A stretch of 64,000 nucleotides of DNA from CAVSVP01 sp963731125 (GCA_963731125.1 CAVSVP010000008.1:496001-560000); one strand, 5' to 3'. Shown: positions 42,672 to 51,327, numbered from the stretch's first letter. Notes: generated from the sequence alone by a model not told the origin. Numbers and translations are program-made.

Positions 42672-44570
42672 TCGTTCCAAGAATGGGTTGGCCGAATATT
42701 TACCGGTGAATTTTCGAAAATCTCCGTTTTTTACTGCAATTATTCTTGCACTGTTGGTGATAACGGGCATCACATCCGTGTTTGCCCAGACAGATAGCGA
42801 TAGTCAGGTCGCATTATTGACGGGACGTCATGAAGCCGGAACTCTCGGCGAGTTTTACCTGCTCTCAGGTCTTAAGCAAGGACAGCAGCTTTTTGTCCGT
42901 GTAGATCGAATATCCGGCAATCTAGATCCCTTTGGAGGACTAGCCGACACTGAGCTTGACCAGTCTGCGCCAAATCAGCGTTTTGTTGTTGAAGAAGAAC
43001 AAGCCATCGCCGCCGGGCGTGACCCGCTGCAAGTGCTTTCCACACTCGCTAATGAATTTTTCTTGGTCTGGGACGATGACAGCGGAACGGGTTATGCTGC
43101 TGTCTTCGAATGGACTATTCCTGCCGATGGCGATTACCAGCTTTTCGTAACCAGCACGCCGGTACAGGATACTTTTGGCGAATACCGCCTTCTGGTTGGG
43201 CTTAATGCACCGAGGGTCCTGAGCGGTGAGGCAGAGCCCGCTGGCCGGCTTGACATTTCCCGGAATGCCATGGCTACTTCGTCTCGTCAGGCTATCGAGA
43301 AGCTAACCGGTAGGCTGACGGTTAAACGTTCCTCTACCTTTGTCGAATTGCCTGGAATGCGGGCTAAAGACACGTTTATGCGTTTGTTGAAGCGACTTCG
43401 GGCAACCTTGCACCGATTCTCTTGCTGGAAGACGTTGGCGGCAAACCCTTGCGCAGTGCCAATCTTTCCGGCCAGCAGACCAGTATCACCCTTACCTATA
43501 CTTTAGCCGAGAAGGGCACTTACCGATTGCGTATCACCGCCTGTTGCGAGGCCAGCCCTCGCACCACAGGTCATTATCGCCTGCTGATCGGGGTCAACGC
43601 ACCCGAAGTGAGGACAGGTAAAGCGGTTCCTGCAGGTCCAACCCTGAGCCAACAGCCAACGGAAGTCCAGGTTGGCATACAATTACAGCAGATCACCGAC
43701 GTTGACCAAAAAGCGGAAAATTTTGGCGCCGTTTATGATTTAAAGATGGAGTGGAAAGATGCTGCATTGGCTTTTAGCCCAGATACCTGTCAATGCGACT
43801 CCAAGCTCTTTACCGTCGATAATTTTATCAAATTCACTCAGGAAAACGGAATTAGGTGGCCCACTTTCAATGTGTTTAATCAACAGGGTAGAAGTTGGTT
43901 TCAGGAACAGTTGGTCACTTTACGCCCCGACGGCCACGCGACTTATGTGGAACGTGTTTCAGCGACACTGCCAGCGCCGGATTTCGATTTCGCCGAGTTT
44001 CCTTTTGATGAGCAGCAGTTTTATATCCGCCTTGCTTCTGTGCTGCCGGAAGAATATTTCGTTTATGCGGATCTTGAGGGCTTCAGCGAGGTGGGGAAAA
44101 AGTTGGGGGAGGAGGAGTGGATCGTAACGAATTTCGAAACTGTTATCAACAGTCAGGAGGGTCACTCACATTTTTCCTTTGATTTTACTGCAAGTCGGCA
44201 TCTTACCTATTATATATTTCGCATTTTCTTGCCGATACTCATCATTGTCCTGGTATCGTGGATTACGTTTTTCCTCAAAGACTATGGCAAGCGCATTGAT
44301 GTTTCCAGTGCAAACCTGCTGCTGTTCATCGCTTTCAACTTTACCATTTCCAATGATCTGCCGCGCTTGGGTTACTTGACCCTGTTGGACACGATTCTAA
44401 TCAGCACTTTCATCATCACCGGCTTGGTCATTCTGGTCAACGTCTACTTAAGACGACTGGAAATCGCAGAAAAGACGGCCAAAGCCCAAGGTATTGACAG
44501 AATAATTATCGCGACTTATCCCTGGTTGTATGTCTTTACCTTTGTGATTTTAGGCGTGCTTTTTACCTAA

Positions 44571-44911
44571 GCCCGAATTATACCGTTTGTTTTTCAAATT
44601 AAACCCAGATCTGTGCATCCGGCACCTCAGAGGGAAAGCGTGATATATCACGGATTTTATGAAATCTCACGATCGACGAACTTTTCGAAGTGCTGTTCTG
44701 GTCACGTATCTGCCTTACCCAAGGCAATCAGTTCGCCTCTCTGGCGGCGATACCTGGCAACTGGCTCAGGACCTAATTTTAACATGGCTTGTAGTTTGCT
44801 TAGATGATTTAATATAGCGGTGAAATTCTGCATGGAGTTTGTCCCATATGTTTTCCATAAAACGACCTTTAGTGGTTATTTTGTAGTAATTTTCAGAGGA
44901 GTAGCGAAACA
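44571..44911. other. Intergenic region with a possible 43-codon minus-strand ORF
   Basis: The 340-base gap between the channel gene and the next secreted protein contains an ATG-started minus-strand frame at 44833-44702 reading MQNFTAILNHLSKLQAMLKL and on to RGELIALGKADT-stop. It is protein-like but unassigned and lacks a strong ribosome site. A hairpin-like GATATATCACGGATT region lies near 44640. No other structure was recognised. Confidence 0.3.
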
Positions 44912-45295
44912 ATGAAAAGATCTTCTCATCTTGGAAGATGGCTGATCTTCCTGGCGTTGATCTGGCTAGGAGTGATAACCACCACCGGTGCTCAGGAAGA
45001 TCAACTTCCGGTAGTAACGGGTGAACACTGGGTAACCTCTACGGAGGTGGAAAAGAAGGCTTTTCTAATAGGGATGGGCACAATCATTGAGGTGGAACAG
45101 GAAGCCCAGAGTCAGAGTTCTACTCCATTGCCGGATGAAGCTACGTTTATTCCGGAACTGGTGCAAGGGCTGAGTCAATACACCATCACTGATATTATGC
45201 AAGCCATTGATGTCTGGTATGCCAATCATCCCGATCAGCTGGCACGGCCGGTTATCGAGGTACTTTACACCGAGCTGGTCATTCCAAAACTGTAA
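44912..45295 (+). CDS. Small secreted protein of unknown family
   Basis: A 127-residue protein with a clear signal peptide (RWLIFLALIWLGVITTTGAQ). The mature part is acidic and helical, opening VVTGEHWVTSTEVEKKAFLI and including YTITDIMQAIDVWYANHPDQ. No catalytic motif is visible. A GAGGAG site lies ten bases upstream. It sits between the ligand-gated channel and a glycine-zipper lipoprotein, all in the same direction, so an envelope role is possible. Not assigned to a family with confidence. Confidence 0.6.
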   Translation: MKRSSHLGRWLIFLALIWLGVITTTGAQEDQLPVVTGEHWVTSTEVEKKAFLIGMGTIIEVEQEAQSQSSTPLPDEATFIPELVQGLSQYTITDIMQAIDVWYANHPDQLARPVIEVLYTELVIPKL

Positions 45296-45452
45296 GCTTA
45301 ACTGTTGGAACAATGAGGTATCACGTCATGCATCCTAAAACGTCCTGGTTAATCGGTCTGATGCTGATGGCACTGGTTGGCTGCACGAATATGACTCCCA
45401 AAGAACAAGGAACGCTCAGTGGCGCGGCGATGGGCGCAGCGGCAGGTGCGGG

Positions 45453-47183
45453 GGGTGTAACCCGCCTTCCGCTATATTGTTAGGCGATCAGTCGATCGGG
45501 TAAGAACGTCTCATCATTGGCCGCCTTCATGGGATAGAGTCGTTGGTTTTCGTGTGCGATATGAAATTTCATAAACGCCTCCCAGTCCTGATTGATGCCG
45601 ATACAGCGCAACTCGAGCATCGCCTTGGCGCCGGGCATCACCCAGCGCATGCCGGAGCGCTCCATCCGATCACAGACGACATGCCGACACGCCCCCTCAA
45701 TCACCCCCGAAGCGATGGGATAGCCCGCTTGCAGGTAGTGGTCATACTGCATCCGTGCGACATTGTGACTCAAATAGCCGATAACCTCGGCGAGCGACTC
45801 GCGTTGTGCCGCACTCAGTCGGTGGGATTGGGCACGCAGACGGCCGATGACGGTCTGTACCTGACCGTTGAGCAGGCGTTCGGCCTGTTGTTTGACGAAC
45901 ACCAGACGCTGCTGCTTGACGCTCTCTGTGCCCGGACCTTGGGCACCGCTGGGATGGAATAACTCGGCCGCATCCCAGAGATAGCCCAACGCGTGCATCA
46001 GATCCAGCACCTCCACATAGCTCACCCCGGCTAACCCCTGTTCCGCGGCACGCCACAGGGAGGGTTGGCCATCCATCAGTACCACAACGCGCTGCTGGCT
46101 GCTGGGATTGCGCTGGCGCTGCTCCTCAGCGAGCCAAGCAAAGATCGCCGCATAGGACGGTGCCATCGTCTCCTGCGCGTCGCGCGCCAGGCTGGCCCGA
46201 ACGTATTTATGCAACGGCTTGGGCCGCCGGGGCGGTTGGGTGCCCGACGCGGAGGGGACCGTAAACAGCGCCGCAAGCACCTGCTCGGGGGTGCGAACAT
46301 AAGGCGCCATGGGATAGGCAGCACCAAGCAACGCCATTTTCTTGCCGCCCGGTTTGCCCTCATCCCCCGTAGTCGCCACGTCACGCTCAGCAACCATGTC
46401 GACTGCGGTGACCGCACGCCGCCTCACCACCCCTTTACTGTCCGCGCTACACACCACCAACTCGTCGTCTTGTGCCGCCGGTGCTGGCTCCCGACCCGCC
46501 CAAAATGCTTCTACCGAACCCGACAACTGCTGATTGATCCGCTCCAAACTATGCACCGACTGCCGAACCCCCAACATCCGCTCCAGCGTCTCGCTCACCT
46601 GCGCATACGGCTGCTCAATCACCAGCGCCTGATCCCACTCTTGCAACAGATACGAAAACTTGCTCGCCGGTAACTGCCGCTGGCTATCCAGCGGCACGTA
46701 GTCGATCTTCTGACCTTCCCGCGTTCCGTACACCACCCGCTCCAGCTGATGCTCCCCAAACACCGAGCGATACTCACGAACGCGGCTTCGCCCCAGGCGC
46801 TTGACCTGCCGACCACCGGGTAAGCTTACTTGCGCCCCGTGATCACCTGGCCCACATAAGCTAAAAAACAGCTCCACTAGCTGATGCCCCATCCGCAGCA
46901 GCTGAGCAAATAAGCCCCGCTCCAGTTCATGCACCGCTTCGCCTTGCACATACGCCTGCTCCACGCGCTCCACTAGCTTGGCTGTCTCCGCCAGTATCGC
47001 TTGGCGATTGTCTTTCCCTCGGGTTTCGTTCATGCTGTTCATCGCTAGCTCCCATCGGTCTTGACTACGTTGCTTCACACAGCGTAGTTTACCTTAGATC
47101 CCGGCGGGGGCTAGCACGCACTCCTGAGGAGTCAAAACCATAAATAAATTGTGATTAACTAGCGCGCGCAGCGGGTTGCACCC
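45453..47183 (-). mobile_element. ISKra4-family element with 9-bp target duplication
   Basis: Ends are imperfect inverted repeats GGGTGTAACCCGC (45453) and GCGGGTTGCACCC (to 47183). AGGTGCGGG is duplicated at 45444-45452 and 47184-47192, the right length for this family. The 1731-bp element has one intact transposase on the minus strand. Confidence 0.88.
45480..47078 (-). CDS. ISKra4-family transposase
   Basis: A 532-residue transposase. The recognisable C-terminal region is AGYPIASGVIEGACRHVVCD then RMERSGMRWVMPGAKAMLEL, the strongest ISKra4 hallmark. Acidic residues for catalysis are likely in VVCSADSKGVVRRR and RVVVLMDGQPSLWR. A leading helical region (AKLVERVEQAYVQGEAVHEL) probably binds the ends. 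Uninterrupted, so the element could be mobile. It has no passenger gene. Confidence 0.9.
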   Translation of the reverse strand: MKQRSQDRWELAMNSMNETRGKDNRQAILAETAKLVERVEQAYVQGEAVHELERGLFAQLLRMGHQLVELFFSLCGPGDHGAQVSLPGGRQVKRLGRSRVREYRSVFGEHQLERVVYGTREGQKIDYVPLDSQRQLPASKFSYLLQEWDQALVIEQPYAQVSETLERMLGVRQSVHSLERINQQLSGSVEAFWAGREPAPAAQDDELVVCSADSKGVVRRRAVTAVDMVAERDVATTGDEGKPGGKKMALLGAAYPMAPYVRTPEQVLAALFTVPSASGTQPPRRPKPLHKYVRASLARDAQETMAPSYAAIFAWLAEEQRQRNPSSQQRVVVLMDGQPSLWRAAEQGLAGVSYVEVLDLMHALGYLWDAAELFHPSGAQGPGTESVKQQRLVFVKQQAERLLNGQVQTVIGRLRAQSHRLSAAQRESLAEVIGYLSHNVARMQYDHYLQAGYPIASGVIEGACRHVVCDRMERSGMRWVMPGAKAMLELRCIGINQDWEAFMKFHIAHENQRLYPMKAANDETFLPDRLIA

Positions 47184-47472
47184 AGGTGCGGGTATATCTG
47201 CCATTGCCGGAGGTAATGCCGGAGTGGGCGCGGCTGTTGGCGGTGTCATGGGCGGAGTTGTCGGTAATATGCAAGCGAGTGAGTGAGTTTTTTTGTTGCG
47301 AACCACTCCATAATAAAGTCGACCACGGTCGTACCTGCTCCGCTACCGGAAAGGTTTCCGCCCATCCCAACGAGTTGACGAATAGGCGTGGCCATCTATC
47401 ATCATCAAGTCACTGTTGGATTTGGAATTTTTATAAGTATCTTACTTTTTTCTTCAGAGGAGAATAAAATCT

Positions 47473-48165
47473 ATGAAACGCGGATCGTTTTTTGCCCTGG
47501 CGGTTGCCGTGGTGCTGGTCGCCTGTTCAAGCGCGGCTTTCACGCAACAAGCAACGTCTAGCGGTGAGAATAATGAGAAAAAAACTAAGCTACAGGGCAC
47601 CGTCGACAAAGCGGCCATCACCGTGCGAGATTTCCGGGGCCAAGAAGACGTTGATGCCCTGCTCGCCAGGGCCAGTGGAGTCGTTATTTATCCCAATATT
47701 CTCAAAGGTGCCTTTATCTTCGGCGGCGAAGGGGGCACCGGCGTGCTGCTTAGTCGGACCGACGAAGGCGGCTGGAGCAGTCCGGCCTTTATCACCTATG
47801 GCGCCGCTAGCTTCGGTCTTCAGGCCGGGGTTGAGTCAGCCAGTGTGTTGATGATCATTATAAATGATCAGACATTGCAACGGTTTGCCAGCGGAGAGGT
47901 GGAACTTGGCACCGGCATCAGTGTTGCCGCCGGGCAAGGCGTCAAAGGCAAGCCGTTGACCACGGATAAATTATCCGATGTGTATTATTTCGCCCGCGCC
48001 AAGGGCGCCTTTGCCGGCTTGGACCTCAAGGGTGGTGTTAATCAACCGCGCAACGGCCTTAACGCGGATTACTACGGTCAGGAAGCACCCACCCCCGCGA
48101 TCGTTATCGATAGAACCGTCACCACCGATGATGCCGAAGCACTCCAAGAAGCTCTCTCAAGCTAA
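47473..48165 (+). CDS. SYLF/Ysc84-domain lipid-binding protein
   Basis: A 230-residue exported protein. A signal peptide with an ACSS site suggests a lipoprotein (VVLVACSSAAF). The SYLF domain is visible from VDALLARASGVVIYPNILKG, FGGEGGTGVLLSRTDEGGWS and PAFITYGAASFGLQAGVESA to AFAGLDLKGGVNQPRNGLNA. Such domains bind phosphoinositides or other lipids in eukaryotes; in bacteria they are periplasmic and of unknown role. An AGAGGAG site precedes the ATG. Its stop codon lies inside a strong hairpin. Confidence 0.85.
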   Translation: MKRGSFFALAVAVVLVACSSAAFTQQATSSGENNEKKTKLQGTVDKAAITVRDFRGQEDVDALLARASGVVIYPNILKGAFIFGGEGGTGVLLSRTDEGGWSSPAFITYGAASFGLQAGVESASVLMIIINDQTLQRFASGEVELGTGISVAAGQGVKGKPLTTDKLSDVYYFARAKGAFAGLDLKGGVNQPRNGLNADYYGQEAPTPAIVIDRTVTTDDAEALQEALSS

Positions 48166-48223
48166 TATGTCTTGAATCCAGCCGGCAGGCAAAGGACCGC
48201 CTGCCGACCACAAGACATATTAG
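48162..48223 (+). terminator. Long hairpin spanning the SYLF stop codon
   Basis: CTAATATGTCTTG and CCGGCAGGC pair with GCCTGCCG and CAAGACATATTAG across an eight-base loop, giving an almost complete ~25-bp stem. The TAA stop is within its left arm. It could terminate the transcript or block ribosomes and exonucleases. No T-run follows, so intrinsic termination is uncertain. Confidence 0.55.
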
Positions 48224-48279
48224 ACAGATGCTTTTAAGAGCTAACCGGCCTCGTTTTGCGCTCTTGACGGGTTGCACCC

Positions 48280-48319
48280 TATTGACAGCGTGTCTTTAAA
48301 ACAACTTTCAACTCGATAT
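48280..48319 (-). repeat. Truncated copy of the palindromic repeat
   Basis: ATTGACAGCGTGTCTT...ACTCGATATT matches one arm of the ~106-bp repeat in inverted orientation, with several mismatches. Only about 40 bases remain, just downstream of the histone-deacetylase-like gene end. Confidence 0.65.
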
Positions 48320-49282
48320 TCAGGCGGTTTGGGTTTTGCAGCCGGACGCCGGCATAGTCGCTTCCTGCAACGTTTTTACGTGAGCCGCTGTGCTGGCAGC
48401 CAACGCTGACAGGTTATAACCTCCCTCCAGGGTAGAAACGATCCTTCCTTTACAGCATTCCTCGGCGATAGCGGCAATCTCACGCGTCAGCCAGGCATAG
48501 TCCTGCTCGCTAAACTCAAGCTCTGCCAGCGGATCTAAACGGTGCGCATCGAAACCTGCCGAAATAAAGATAAAATTGGGTCGGAAAGTCCTTAGGGCTG
48601 GGGCCATTAATGTGGTCCAGGCGTCGCGTATCTCTGCAGAACCGCTGTGGGGTGACAAAGGACAGTTAACAATATTACCTACTCCGCGTTCGCTACGCCG
48701 TCCAGTCCCTGGATAAAGTGGCGACTGATGGCTGGACAGGAACATAACTTCGGGCTGGTTTTCAAAAGCAGCCTGAGTGCCGTTGCCGTGGTGTACATCG
48801 AAATCGACAACCGCCACTCGCTCTAAACCGTAGAGGGCGCGGGCATGGGCAGCGCCAATGGCCACATTATTGAAAACACAGAAACCCATGGCGCGGTTGG
48901 GTTCCGCATGATGACCCGGAGGGCGAACGGCACAAAAGGCATTATTCGCCTCTCCAGCCATAATGGCATCCACTGCAGCGCATATCGCGCCGGCGGCCCG
49001 CAATGCCGCTTCTCCGGAATGCGGGCATAAGGAGGTGTCACCGTCCAGGGGATAGATTCCCTGCCGAGGCACGGCGGCGAGCATACGTTCCACATAACGG
49101 GCGGGATGTATGCGCGTCAACTGCTCTCGCGTAGCCTCGGGGGCCTCTCGCCATAAGAGATTGGCAAATTCCGGTTGCTGCAGGGCGCCGAATATGGCTT
49201 GTAAGCGGCTCGGACATTCCGGATGGCCATAACCCATGTCGTGTTCAGCGCAGACCGGATGATGAAAGAGTAGCGTGGTCAT
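48320..49282 (-). CDS. Histone-deacetylase-family amidohydrolase
   Basis: A 320-residue zinc deacetylase of the HDAC/acetylpolyamine-amidohydrolase family. The His-His charge-relay pair is in RPPGHHAEPNRAMGFCVFNN, and zinc ligands are the Asp and His of VAVVDFDVHHGNGTQ and the Asp of ISAGFDAHRLDPLAEL. The HPECPSRLQAI opening is typical of class II bacterial forms. Likely substrates are acetylated polyamines or proteins; none is decided by context. The CBS protein gene upstream is only two bases away, so they are co-transcribed. Confidence 0.9.
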   Translation of the reverse strand: MTTLLFHHPVCAEHDMGYGHPECPSRLQAIFGALQQPEFANLLWREAPEATREQLTRIHPARYVERMLAAVPRQGIYPLDGDTSLCPHSGEAALRAAGAICAAVDAIMAGEANNAFCAVRPPGHHAEPNRAMGFCVFNNVAIGAAHARALYGLERVAVVDFDVHHGNGTQAAFENQPEVMFLSSHQSPLYPGTGRRSERGVGNIVNCPLSPHSGSAEIRDAWTTLMAPALRTFRPNFIFISAGFDAHRLDPLAELEFSEQDYAWLTREIAAIAEECCKGRIVSTLEGGYNLSALAASTAAHVKTLQEATMPASGCKTQTA

Positions 49283-49284
49283 GA

Positions 49285-49740
49285 TTAGGCCTCCTGAATG
49301 GGTGGTGAATCTTCAGTGGCACGGCGCAACGCCTTGAGTACGTCCTCCCGGGAAATAATCCCCACTAGACGATCGTTGTCCACCACCTGTACCACCGGAA
49401 AGCTTTTGACGCCCATTTCGATCAGTTGCTGCAGTAGGCGGCTCAAGGGCAAATCCGGGGTGACGGTGACCGGATCGCGCCGCATGACGGATTCGACGGT
49501 GTGCTCCATGATTGAATTATAACGGGGTACGGGGGTCTCGGGCGTCAGCATAAACGCCTTCAGCAGATCAAATTTGGTCACCAGACCCACCAGCTGTCCT
49601 GCGTTGTCCACTACGGGAACCCCATTGAAGTCATGCGTTTCGAAGATCTTCTCAACGTCCAGCAGCGGGGTATCGGGTGTCGTCGTGATAGGCGCAGGCG
49701 TCATTGCATCCTTTACCTTATATTGCAGAAACTCATACAT
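49285..49740 (-). CDS. Two-CBS-domain protein
   Basis: A 151-residue protein made of two CBS motifs. The first covers VKDAMTPAPITTTPDTPLLD to PVVDNAGQLVGLVTKFDLLK; the second covers VESVMRRDPVTVTPDLPLSR to VDNDRLVGIISREDVLKALR. CBS pairs bind adenosyl ligands such as AMP, ATP or SAM and act as energy sensors. Here it is stand-alone. It is directly followed by the deacetylase-like gene and may modulate it or be functionally separate. Confidence 0.88.
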   Translation of the reverse strand: MYEFLQYKVKDAMTPAPITTTPDTPLLDVEKIFETHDFNGVPVVDNAGQLVGLVTKFDLLKAFMLTPETPVPRYNSIMEHTVESVMRRDPVTVTPDLPLSRLLQQLIEMGVKSFPVVQVVDNDRLVGIISREDVLKALRRATEDSPPIQEA

Positions 49741-50022
49741 GGTGAGACATATCCTATCGTGGTTGAGATATACCTGGTACTTATTATGGAGTTTGTCTAA
49801 TTACCACTATAACGCTTAGCGATAGGTTTTGCCCAGTCGGAATGTGGTCGCGGTTAACGTTAGCATCTTCCAATCCAGCGCCGCAACGCTCTTTTTGCAA
49901 GAAGCCTTATGATGGCATGAGAAGTGTAAAGGCCGCCCTTGGCCTGCTTAGCAGCCGCTAAGCAGGCCGTTTTATGGACCTGAAAAATGGCCTGTGCCTC
50001 ACCCCCTATGCAATATAAGCCC
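49741..50022. other. Intergenic region containing a 12-bp hairpin
   Basis: Between the CBS gene and the end of the formate dehydrogenase operon. A perfect hairpin GGCCTGCTTAGC-AGCC-GCTAAGCAGGCC (49941-49968) is followed on the plus strand by GTTTTA. It probably ends or stabilises the minus-strand fdh transcript, although the T-run is on the plus side. No gene was recognised. Confidence 0.5.
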
Positions 50023-51108
50023 TTAGGTAGACCGCGGTTCGGTCTGGCGAGCCGGCGTGGGTTGCCGGTCCTCGGCGGGTGTGGGTTTGACTCCCTTCCT
50101 GAGCAACTTCTGGTACCAGATATCATGGTGCTGCTTGGCCCATTCGGTATCAACACGCCCCGAAACCATCCCCTCCAGCGCCCCCTCTACTCCGAGAAGT
50201 GCCATATACATATGGCCCAGGGCGGTCACAATGGCGATAATCGCAGCGATGACGTGAATAATATGGGACCATTGCATGACTTCCCGGCTCTGTCCGAAGT
50301 TCGGAAAATCCAGGATAAATCCCGTCGCTATCAAAACCAGACCGGTGGCGGCGAACTGCCAGAACATCAGCTTTTCACCCGCATTGGCCTTATCCGCCGG
50401 GGGATGTCCTGAGCCCCACATGCCGCCGGCAGTCTTGGCCCATTCTAAATCCACTTTACTGGGCAGGTTGTCCTTGATCCACATAATGATCATTAACAGC
50501 ATTCCCACCGCGAAAAAGGGGCCCAGGTAATTATGGGCATATTTGGCGACAGTGGCATAGGCTGCAAAACCGTCCTTGCCCAACACCGGGATCAAGACAT
50601 CGCGTCCGTATAAAAGGCTGAGACCCGTGAGTGCAAGAATGATAAACAAGATGGCGACATACCAGTGCATGACCCGCTCGAATAGGGTCCAGCGTTCGAT
50701 GGTCATGCCGGAGCGGCCGTGCTTGATCTTTTGGCGGCCGTTAATAATGTGTAACAGCCCTGCTGCAAACACCACGAGCGCCAGCAGCCAGGCGCCGTAA
50801 ACCGAGATAGGGCCTTCTCTAAGAGAACGCCAGTTTTCTCCACCGTTTTGGATCAGTACATTGGTTTCTTGACCCGTAACGGCGGAATAGCCCGAGGTAC
50901 CTTGGCGCACCTCGCGCCAGAAGTCTGCTCGTGGGTTACTATCCGCGGCAGATGATTCAGTCTGGGCGGCCACCGGCTGGCTCATCAGGTGCACGGTAAA
51001 AGGGGTCAGTAATCCTGCGAACAACAGACCCATTAACACCCATCCTACAAGGCGTCTCCTAGAAAGACGCCATGGCTTGGTATTGGACTTCAAAACATCG
51101 TTTTGCAT
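50023..51108 (-). CDS. fdhC: Formate dehydrogenase cytochrome b subunit (FdhC/gamma)
   Basis: A 361-residue inner-membrane diheme cytochrome b of the formate dehydrogenase gamma family. After an N-terminal signal-like helix (VGWVLMGLLFAGLLTPFTVH) and a periplasmic stretch, four helices include FERVMHWYVAILFIILALTG and AKYAHNYLGPFFAVGMLLMI, with candidate heme histidines (RVMHW, KYAHNY, WSHIIHV). It passes electrons from the periplasmic FdhAB to the quinone pool. It is the last gene of the operon, 18 bases after the small lipoprotein gene. Confidence 0.9.
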   Translation of the reverse strand: MQNDVLKSNTKPWRLSRRRLVGWVLMGLLFAGLLTPFTVHLMSQPVAAQTESSAADSNPRADFWREVRQGTSGYSAVTGQETNVLIQNGGENWRSLREGPISVYGAWLLALVVFAAGLLHIINGRQKIKHGRSGMTIERWTLFERVMHWYVAILFIILALTGLSLLYGRDVLIPVLGKDGFAAYATVAKYAHNYLGPFFAVGMLLMIIMWIKDNLPSKVDLEWAKTAGGMWGSGHPPADKANAGEKLMFWQFAATGLVLIATGFILDFPNFGQSREVMQWSHIIHVIAAIIAIVTALGHMYMALLGVEGALEGMVSGRVDTEWAKQHHDIWYQKLLRKGVKPTPAEDRQPTPARQTEPRST

Positions 51109-51126
51109 CGCTAACTCTCTCCGCGA

Positions 51127-51327
51127 TCAACGGTCTGTTTGAACCATTAGCAGGCGTTCCCTAAGGCGCTCTTCCTGCTCAGCGGTTCCGGACTGATTCA
51201 GGAGAGGATCGGTTTTTCCCTTGTACTCGCCGGGCTCGTGCAACTCGATCTCAGGCGGCTCGGTACAACCGGCTATCAATAGAAAGCAGATGGCCAGAAG
51301 GCCAACAACGCGTAGCATAGATTCCAT
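51127..51327 (-). CDS. Small lipoprotein of the formate dehydrogenase operon
   Basis: A 66-residue lipoprotein: LRVVGLLAICFLLIAGC is a signal with lipobox, followed by a short acidic tail (TEPPEIELHEPGEYKGKTDP). Similar tiny lipoproteins occur between fdhB and fdhC in related operons; the role is unknown, perhaps complex anchoring. Start at ATG 51327 (MESMLRVV) has GAGAGG upstream; the longer frame to 51360 is less likely. The last residues are strongly charged. Confidence 0.7.
   Translation of the reverse strand: MESMLRVVGLLAICFLLIAGCTEPPEIELHEPGEYKGKTDPLLNQSGTAEQEERLRERLLMVQTDR

Larger units (their letters stand above)
39936..42703 (+). mobile_element. IS66-type element carrying a DruA (DUF4338) gene
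   Basis: A 2768-bp element bounded by a perfect 22-bp inverted repeat beginning GTAAATATTCGGCCAACC, with the 8-bp duplication CGGTGAAT outside (39928-39935, 42704-42711). GTAA ends and 8-bp duplications are IS66 traits. It contains only a TnpC-type transposase and a DUF4338 gene; tnpA and tnpB are absent. The sharp ends show that the druA-like gene is inside the mobile unit. Confidence 0.92.
39915..44570 (+). pseudogene. DeCLIC-like pentameric ligand-gated ion channel, split by IS66-DruA
   Basis: Codons 1-7 (MNYVTVN) lie at 39915-39935 and the gene resumes at 42712 (FRKSPFFTAIILALLVITGI, a signal peptide), with CGGTGAAT duplicated at both edges. Two related N-terminal modules follow, each ending in EYRLLVGLNAPRVLSGEAEP or HYRLLIGVNAPEVRTGKAVP. 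Then comes the ligand-binding domain with DFAEFPFDEQQF (the Pro-loop equivalent) and four membrane helices from YYIFRIFLPILIIVLVSWIT to YPWLYVFTFVILGVLF. One T is missing near 43377, shifting frame in the second module. Double N-terminal modules are known from DeCLIC. The gene is dead unless the shift is an error and translation restarts at GTG 42706. Confidence 0.85.
45328..47286 (+). pseudogene. Glycine-zipper lipoprotein, split by ISKra4
   Basis: The first 41 codons (MHPKTSWLIGLMLMALVGC lipobox, then TNMTPKEQGTLSGAAMGAAA) end at 45452. After the element, the frame resumes at 47193 with ISAIAGGNAGVGAAVGGVMG and stops at 47286. Removing the element and one AGGTGCGGG copy rebuilds a lipoprotein of roughly 70 residues with a YMGG-like Gly-rich zipper, typical of small outer-membrane-associated proteins. 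The insertion ends it early with TRLPLYC-stop. Confidence 0.85.

Noticed and set aside
46065..46673. 202-codon plus-strand ORF
   Set aside because: It is antisense to the ISKra4 transposase and rich in Arg and His as expected for a shadow frame.
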